NCBI GenBank assembly: GCA_934122155.1 | Contig: CAKOVX010000018.1 | Location: 1 to 8,838 of the forward strand | Length of the DNA stretch: 8,838 nt | Direction of reading: 5' to 3' | Source of the DNA: an uncultured Clostridia bacterium | GTDB taxonomy: Bacteria; Bacillota; Clostridia; TANB77; CAG-508 | In this document: positions 5,886-8,838 of the stretch, in pieces | How positions within the stretch are numbered: the first letter of the stretch is position 1 | How the letters are laid out: every line of letters starts with the position of its first letter | Program-made: the position numbers and the translations under genes | Notes under the pieces: model-generated | Database searches by the model: none | Seen by the model: the letters and a program-made list of their open reading frames with translations, nothing else | What the model was told of the DNA's origin: nothing

Positions 5886-5910
5886 AGTTATATTTTAGCT
5901 CTATTAGTTT
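5883..5910 (+). terminator. weak hairpin, possible terminator
   Basis: TAGAGTTA (5883-5890) pairs with TAGCTCTA (5896-5903) over 8 bp, including one G-U, around a 5-nt loop. TTAGTTTCTT follows. The T tract is broken and the stem AU-rich, so it would be partial at best. Confidence 0.4.
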
Positions 5911-5963
5911 CTTCATATTCAAAAATTGTTAGTAAAAAGTTAAGTAAGGAAATTTTAGAGTGT

Positions 5964-6389
5964 ATGGATAAAAATAAAGATATAATTATAAGAATGTATT
6001 TCATAGAAAAATTAAGACCAATTGATATTTCTAAAAAACTTGCAATATCAAAAAGTGCAGTTACTCAAGTTTTACAAAAAGATAATAGATATTTAAAGGA
6101 AAAAGAAATAAGAAAACAAATAAACAGAAAAAAGAATATTGAATATACAAAACAATATATAACAACTACAAGAAAAAATAAGAGTATAGATGTGGACTAT
6201 GCAATATTAAAACAAGCTCACGAACAGGCAAGTAGAGAATTGTCTGGTGGAAGAAAACCAATAAGTAATAGAGCTTTTAGAGATTGGAATCCATCAATTT
6301 ATAAATATAATGAAAAAAGTAAAAGTTATGTATTAAGAAAAGGAATTAATGTTGGAGCAGATGTTCCAAAACGAATAAATTGGAAATAA
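5964..6389 (+). CDS. helix-turn-helix DNA-binding protein
   Basis: The 141-residue protein has an N-terminal helix-turn-helix at about residues 6-38 (IIIRMYFIEKLRPIDISKKL, then AISKSAVTQVLQKD). A long, strongly basic helix follows (about 41-72, KEKEIRKQINRKKN), and then a C-terminal part with SNRAFRDWNPSIYKYN and VPKRINWK. This resembles small HTH proteins found in clostridial phages and integrative elements, but I know no defined role. The ribosome binding site is poor (AGAG 3 nt away, AAGGA 13 nt away), which suggests low expression. It lies between a weak hairpin and the SHOCT-like gene, 13 bp from the latter. An excision or directionality role is conceivable because of its place next to the recombinase, but that is a guess. 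Confidence 0.75.
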   Translation: MDKNKDIIIRMYFIEKLRPIDISKKLAISKSAVTQVLQKDNRYLKEKEIRKQINRKKNIEYTKQYITTTRKNKSIDVDYAILKQAHEQASRELSGGRKPISNRAFRDWNPSIYKYNEKSKSYVLRKGINVGADVPKRINWK

Positions 6390-6402
6390 GGTGGAGATAA
6401 AA

Positions 6403-6564
6403 ATGCCAAACAAAATAATAAATCTAAAAATAAAAAACGAATATATTATTGGAACTATTGAATTACAAGCATTGAAGAAATTATTTAAAAATAATCTAAT
6501 TACGGAAGAGAAATATAAATTGCTGAAAGAAAAAATTATAAAAGAATATCATATTTTAGTATGA
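6403..6564 (+). CDS. SHOCT-like small protein
   Basis: The 53-residue product has a SHOCT-like C-terminal half: ELQALKKLFKNNLITEEKYK followed by LLKEKI. This is the usual pattern of a short helix, an N/G-x-I-T-E-E-E/K turn and a second helix. The start follows AAGGTGGAG by 6 nt. Such proteins are often encoded just before large serine recombinases in Bacillota elements, though their role is unclear. It is the only gene here ending in TGA. That TGA overlaps an ATG at 6561 that is in frame with the recombinase. Confidence 0.7.
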   Translation: MPNKIINLKIKNEYIIGTIELQALKKLFKNNLITEEKYKLLKEKIIKEYHILV

Positions 6565-6623
6565 AATGATTTGAGAAAGAATTAAAAGAGAGTTATAATA
6601 CAAACTGGAAAGACACAGTTGGA

Positions 6624-8414
6624 TTGGAGGAACCGTTGCAAGTAAAAGTAATAAAAAAGGTCGATGGTAGAATCGATAGAAAAACTGGGAATGTCTATAA
6701 CGAAAGATTGAGAGTATGTGCATATTGTAGAGTAAGTACAGATTCAGAAGAACAAAAAAATAGTTATGATTCTCAATTAAAATATTACAAAGAGAAGATT
6801 ACAACTAATTCAAACTGGTCATTTGCAGGAATTTATGCAGATGAGGCTATAAGTGGTACACTTGATTATAAAAGAGATGACTTTATGAGAATGATAACAG
6901 ATGCATTAGAGGGGAAATTTGACCTAATAATGACAAAATCAATTTCTCGTTTTGCAAGAAATACTGTAGATACATTAAAGTATGTCAGAAAGTTAAAAGA
7001 AAAGAACATTGCAATAATTTTTGAAGAAGAAAATATAAATACATTAGAAATGGCAGGAGAACTTCTTTTAACTATATTAAGCTCTATAGCACAACAGGAA
7101 AGTGAAAATATTTCAACTCATGTTAAGTTGGGATTAAAAATGAAAATGGAAAGGGGTGAACTAGTAGGATTTAATAATTGTCTAGGTTACAGATATGACT
7201 ATAAAACAAATACGATGTCTATTAACGAAGAAGAAGCAGAAATTGTGAAATATGTATTTAGAAGATATTGTGAGGGAGCAGGATCTACAGTTATTGCTAG
7301 AGAATTAGCAGAACTCGGACATAAAAGCCCAAAAGGTGAAGATGCTTGGGCAGAATCTACAGTTAGAGGAATTATAAAAAATGAAAAATATATTGGAAAT
7401 GTTCTAATGGGAAAAACTTATACGATAGATCCAATATCACATAAAAGAGTTACTAATATGGGAGAAGAGGACAAGTATTATATAGAAGAACATCACGAGC
7501 CCATAATACCTTTGGAGGTTTATGAAAAAGCTCAATACATTTTAAACTCAAGAAGAGTGTCTAGAGAAACAGGCAGAAAAGGAAGTAATTATAGTAGAAT
7601 GTATCCTTTTAGTAGTATGCTATATTGTGGATTTTGTGGGGAACATTATGTTAGAAAAAATTTATACCCACATACAAATTATTCACATAGAGCTTGGCAA
7701 TGTATGAAATATGTAAAAAAAGGCAAAAAGTTTTGTCCTGATTCAAAAATACTAAAAGAGGAAATAATAGAAAACTGTTTTGTAGAAGCATACAGAATAT
7801 TAACTAATGACAATAAAGAAATCATCAAAAATTTTATTGATAAAATTGACGATATACTAGAACAAAATAATGCCAAAAGTATAATTGAAAAATTAGAACT
7901 AGAAAAACAAAATTTAGAAGATAAACAAAATAAATTGCTAAATTTAGTTTTAGATGGTACAATAGATAAGGAAATGTATGCATCAAGAAAAGATGAACTA
8001 AATAAAAAAATTAAGAAAATAGATAAACAGCAAGAAGAATTATCGAGAGAAGTAGAAGATGATGCAATAATGAATTCTGGTAGAAATAAGATAAAAGCCT
8101 TTTTTGAAAAAGAGGATTTAAGACTTGAAGAATTCGATGAGGAAATATTTGAAACACTTGTACATAAAGCCATAATAGGAGAAGTAAAAGATAATGGAGA
8201 AAAAAATCCTTATGTAATTAACTTTGTATTTAAAAGTGGTTTTGAATATGATAAAATAAAGACAAAAACTGATAGTTTAATTTCTAGTGAAGAGGTACTT
8301 ATTTTACAATTTGATAGTTTTCAGAATTTTGTTTCATTTGAGAAACAGCCTGATGGAAGTTTACAGAAAAAATTAAAAACTAAGATAAAAGTTAAAGTGA
8401 CATTAAATAACTAA
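6624..8414 (+). CDS. large serine recombinase (TnpX/TndX-type integrase)
   Basis: The 596-residue protein (numbered from TTG 6624) has a resolvase catalytic domain (about 29-175) with R36-V-S38-T, where S38 is the nucleophile, YADEAISGT (71-79) and SISRFARN (106-113). It then has a Recombinase domain (about 178-305, with WAESTVRGIIKNEKYIGNV), a zinc ribbon (C335-x2-C338, C360, C371), a charged coiled coil (about 415-478) and a C-terminal tail. All expected catalytic residues are present and the length is normal. It should insert and excise the element through strand exchange with a 5'-phosphoserine link. The start is uncertain: TTG 6624 lacks a good ribosome binding site, while TTG 6636 has GGAGG 5 nt before it. 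The frame also extends upstream to ATG 6561 but is broken there by a TGA at 6567-6569. Confidence 0.92.
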   Translation: MEEPLQVKVIKKVDGRIDRKTGNVYNERLRVCAYCRVSTDSEEQKNSYDSQLKYYKEKITTNSNWSFAGIYADEAISGTLDYKRDDFMRMITDALEGKFDLIMTKSISRFARNTVDTLKYVRKLKEKNIAIIFEEENINTLEMAGELLLTILSSIAQQESENISTHVKLGLKMKMERGELVGFNNCLGYRYDYKTNTMSINEEEAEIVKYVFRRYCEGAGSTVIARELAELGHKSPKGEDAWAESTVRGIIKNEKYIGNVLMGKTYTIDPISHKRVTNMGEEDKYYIEEHHEPIIPLEVYEKAQYILNSRRVSRETGRKGSNYSRMYPFSSMLYCGFCGEHYVRKNLYPHTNYSHRAWQCMKYVKKGKKFCPDSKILKEEIIENCFVEAYRILTNDNKEIIKNFIDKIDDILEQNNAKSIIEKLELEKQNLEDKQNKLLNLVLDGTIDKEMYASRKDELNKKIKKIDKQQEELSREVEDDAIMNSGRNKIKAFFEKEDLRLEEFDEEIFETLVHKAIIGEVKDNGEKNPYVINFVFKSGFEYDKIKTKTDSLISSEEVLILQFDSFQNFVSFEKQPDGSLQKKLKTKIKVKVTLNN

Positions 8415-8443
8415 TTACCTGTTAACAAGCAACAAACAGGTAA
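8415..8443. repeat. perfect 9-bp hairpin after the recombinase
   Basis: TTACCTGTT (8415-8423) pairs perfectly with AACAGGTAA (8435-8443) around an 11-nt loop, starting immediately after the stop codon. No T tract follows on the plus strand, so it is not a standard terminator. It could be an mRNA-end structure or part of a recombination site. Confidence 0.6.
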
Positions 8444-8451
8444 AAAACTAC

Positions 8452-8503
8452 CTTTCAACAGTTGAGCTTCTGCACATGTTGAGTGTGTTTCAGTACTACA
8501 TCG
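8452..8503. other. locally higher-GC patch, possible element-end or attachment region
   Basis: This 52-bp patch has about 42% G+C, clearly above its surroundings. It contains the inverted repeat TCAACaGTTGA (8455-8465) and GTTGAG twice (8461-8466 and 8478-8483). A plus-strand frame from 8410 to about 8538 runs open through it but has no ribosome binding site and ends in the terminator, so coding is unlikely. Being next to the recombinase, it is a candidate for an attachment or recombinase-binding region; this is inference. Confidence 0.3.
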
Positions 8504-8536
8504 AAAAAGCTTTGAAAAATAAAGCTTTTTGTTTTT
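8504..8536 (+). terminator. Rho-independent terminator of the recombinase transcript
   Basis: A perfect 10-bp stem (AAAAAGCTTT at 8504-8513 with AAAGCTTTTT at 8521-8530), a 7-nt loop and GTTTTT follow the recombinase by about 90 bp. Confidence 0.88.
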
Positions 8537-8606
8537 AGACGAAACTAAAAAGGTGATATTTTAATAAAAAATTCAAAAATATTCAAAAGGTTGTTTGAGT
8601 ATGATA

Positions 8607-8636
8607 TGTACACGACGCTGATATGACTGATATAAT
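8607..8636 (+). promoter_or_regulatory. possible promoter with extended -10
   Basis: An extended -10 TGATATAAT (TATAAT at 8631-8636) has a weak -35, TGTACA (8607-8612), 18 bp upstream. It would start a transcript near 8643 that ends at the terminator at 8798-8823, about 180 nt later. Confidence 0.35.
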
Positions 8637-8754
8637 AACAAATGTAATCGGTGGAATTATTGGATATGTGATATATTTGATTTTTAGACCATTATTAATT
8701 AAAATATTAAAATATATAAAAAAACAAGTAATAATATTACAATTTAGTAATTAG
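8623..8754 (+). CDS. possible short hydrophobic peptide
   Basis: A 43-residue frame begins MTDIITNVIGGIIGYVIYLI and continues FRPLLIKILKYIKKQ: one transmembrane helix followed by a basic tail. The layout resembles Fst-like type I toxins and small holin-like peptides, but no signature residue confirms this. There is no good ribosome binding site before the ATG, and an extended -10 (TGATATAAT, 8628-8636) overlaps codons 2-5, which argues that a transcript may start inside the frame. It may be a relic or not translated. Confidence 0.35.
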   Translation: MTDIITNVIGGIIGYVIYLIFRPLLIKILKYIKKQVIILQFSN

Positions 8755-8780
8755 TCGGGAAAATTAGTAATTTGTCGTGA
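8744..8780. repeat. two tandem copies of a 17-bp unit, period 20
   Basis: TTAGTAATTAGTCGGGA (8744-8760) and TTAGTAATTTGTCGTGA (8764-8780) match at 15 of 17 positions, separated by three A residues. They overlap the end of the short frame and precede the last terminator. Confidence 0.6.
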
Positions 8781-8797
8781 TAATAAGAGATAAGAAT

Positions 8798-8823
8798 AAA
8801 GGCAGCTTAATGCTGTCTTTTAA
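8798..8823 (+). terminator. Rho-independent terminator
   Basis: AAAGGCAGC (8798-8806) pairs with GCTGTCTTT (8812-8820) over 9 bp, one of them G-U, around a 5-nt loop. Further T residues follow (TTTT to 8821, then AATTATA). Confidence 0.8.
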
Positions 8824-8838
8824 TTATAGCTTTCTATA

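Noticed and set aside
6561..6638. TGA read as tryptophan (an altered genetic code).
   Set aside because: All other tryptophans in the window use TGG, including in very AT-rich genes, and the SHOCT-like gene appears to stop at TGA.
7679..8173. Long open frame on the minus strand opposite the recombinase coiled coil.
   Set aside because: It is a compositional shadow of the Lys/Glu-rich plus-strand gene, has a Ser/Phe/Leu-rich product and no ribosome binding site.
8410..8538. Open plus-strand frame after the recombinase as a gene.
   Set aside because: It has no ribosome binding site, runs through two hairpins and ends inside the terminator.

Overview
The window is very AT-rich, with standard Shine-Dalgarno sites (GGAGG, AGGAGG, AAAGGTGG), sigma-A type promoters (TTGAAx-N17/18-TATAAT) and Rho-independent terminators. 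Together with a Spo0A-like response regulator and a large serine recombinase, this points to a low-GC Bacillota, most likely a member of the Clostridia. Tryptophan is read from TGG throughout, so the genetic code is the standard bacterial one. I cannot name the species.

The left half (about 1-3735, plus strand) is an unusual membrane-regulator locus. Two separately transcribed genes (207-857, an anchored extracellular protein; 955-1350, a four-helix membrane protein) are each preceded by a copy of the same promoter cassette with a hairpin-symmetric element around the -35 box. After a strong terminator comes a three-gene operon: an ECF-like sigma factor that carries two C-terminal transmembrane segments (1474-2352), a membrane-anchored protein with a C-terminal Ig-like domain (2375-3307), and a small two-helix membrane protein (3342-3665). 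The proteins at 207, 2375 and 3342 share a juxtamembrane motif, [VI]-D-x-N-R-[VM] followed by (P/V)IF, and are probably paralogues. My inference is that this is a membrane-tethered sigma system with its own surface proteins. No separate anti-sigma factor is visible.

In the middle, a bidirectional terminator separates that operon from a convergent orphan response regulator (4452-3733, minus strand) with an intact receiver domain and a diverged Spo0A-type C-terminal domain. Its promoter is well defined. The 406-bp stretch between its start and the next plus-strand gene has no gene longer than three codons. It holds 10-bp-phased CCRAT repeats, a 16-bp long-range inverted repeat, and a strong ribosome binding site in front of a three-codon frame.

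The right half (4859 to about 8820, plus strand) is the control and recombination end of an integrative element. It has a split sigma-like pair resembling Tn916 Orf7/Orf8 (region-4-like and region-2-like proteins, overlapping by 8 bp), two small coupled proteins, a helix-turn-helix protein, a SHOCT-like small protein and a TnpX/TndX-type large serine recombinase. After it come a perfect hairpin, a patch of locally higher GC, a terminator, a short hydrophobic peptide frame, a 20-bp-period tandem repeat and a final terminator. This layout fits the recombinase sitting near one end of the element. Neither attachment site can be fixed from the sequence alone, and it is unclear whether the left half is chromosome or element cargo.
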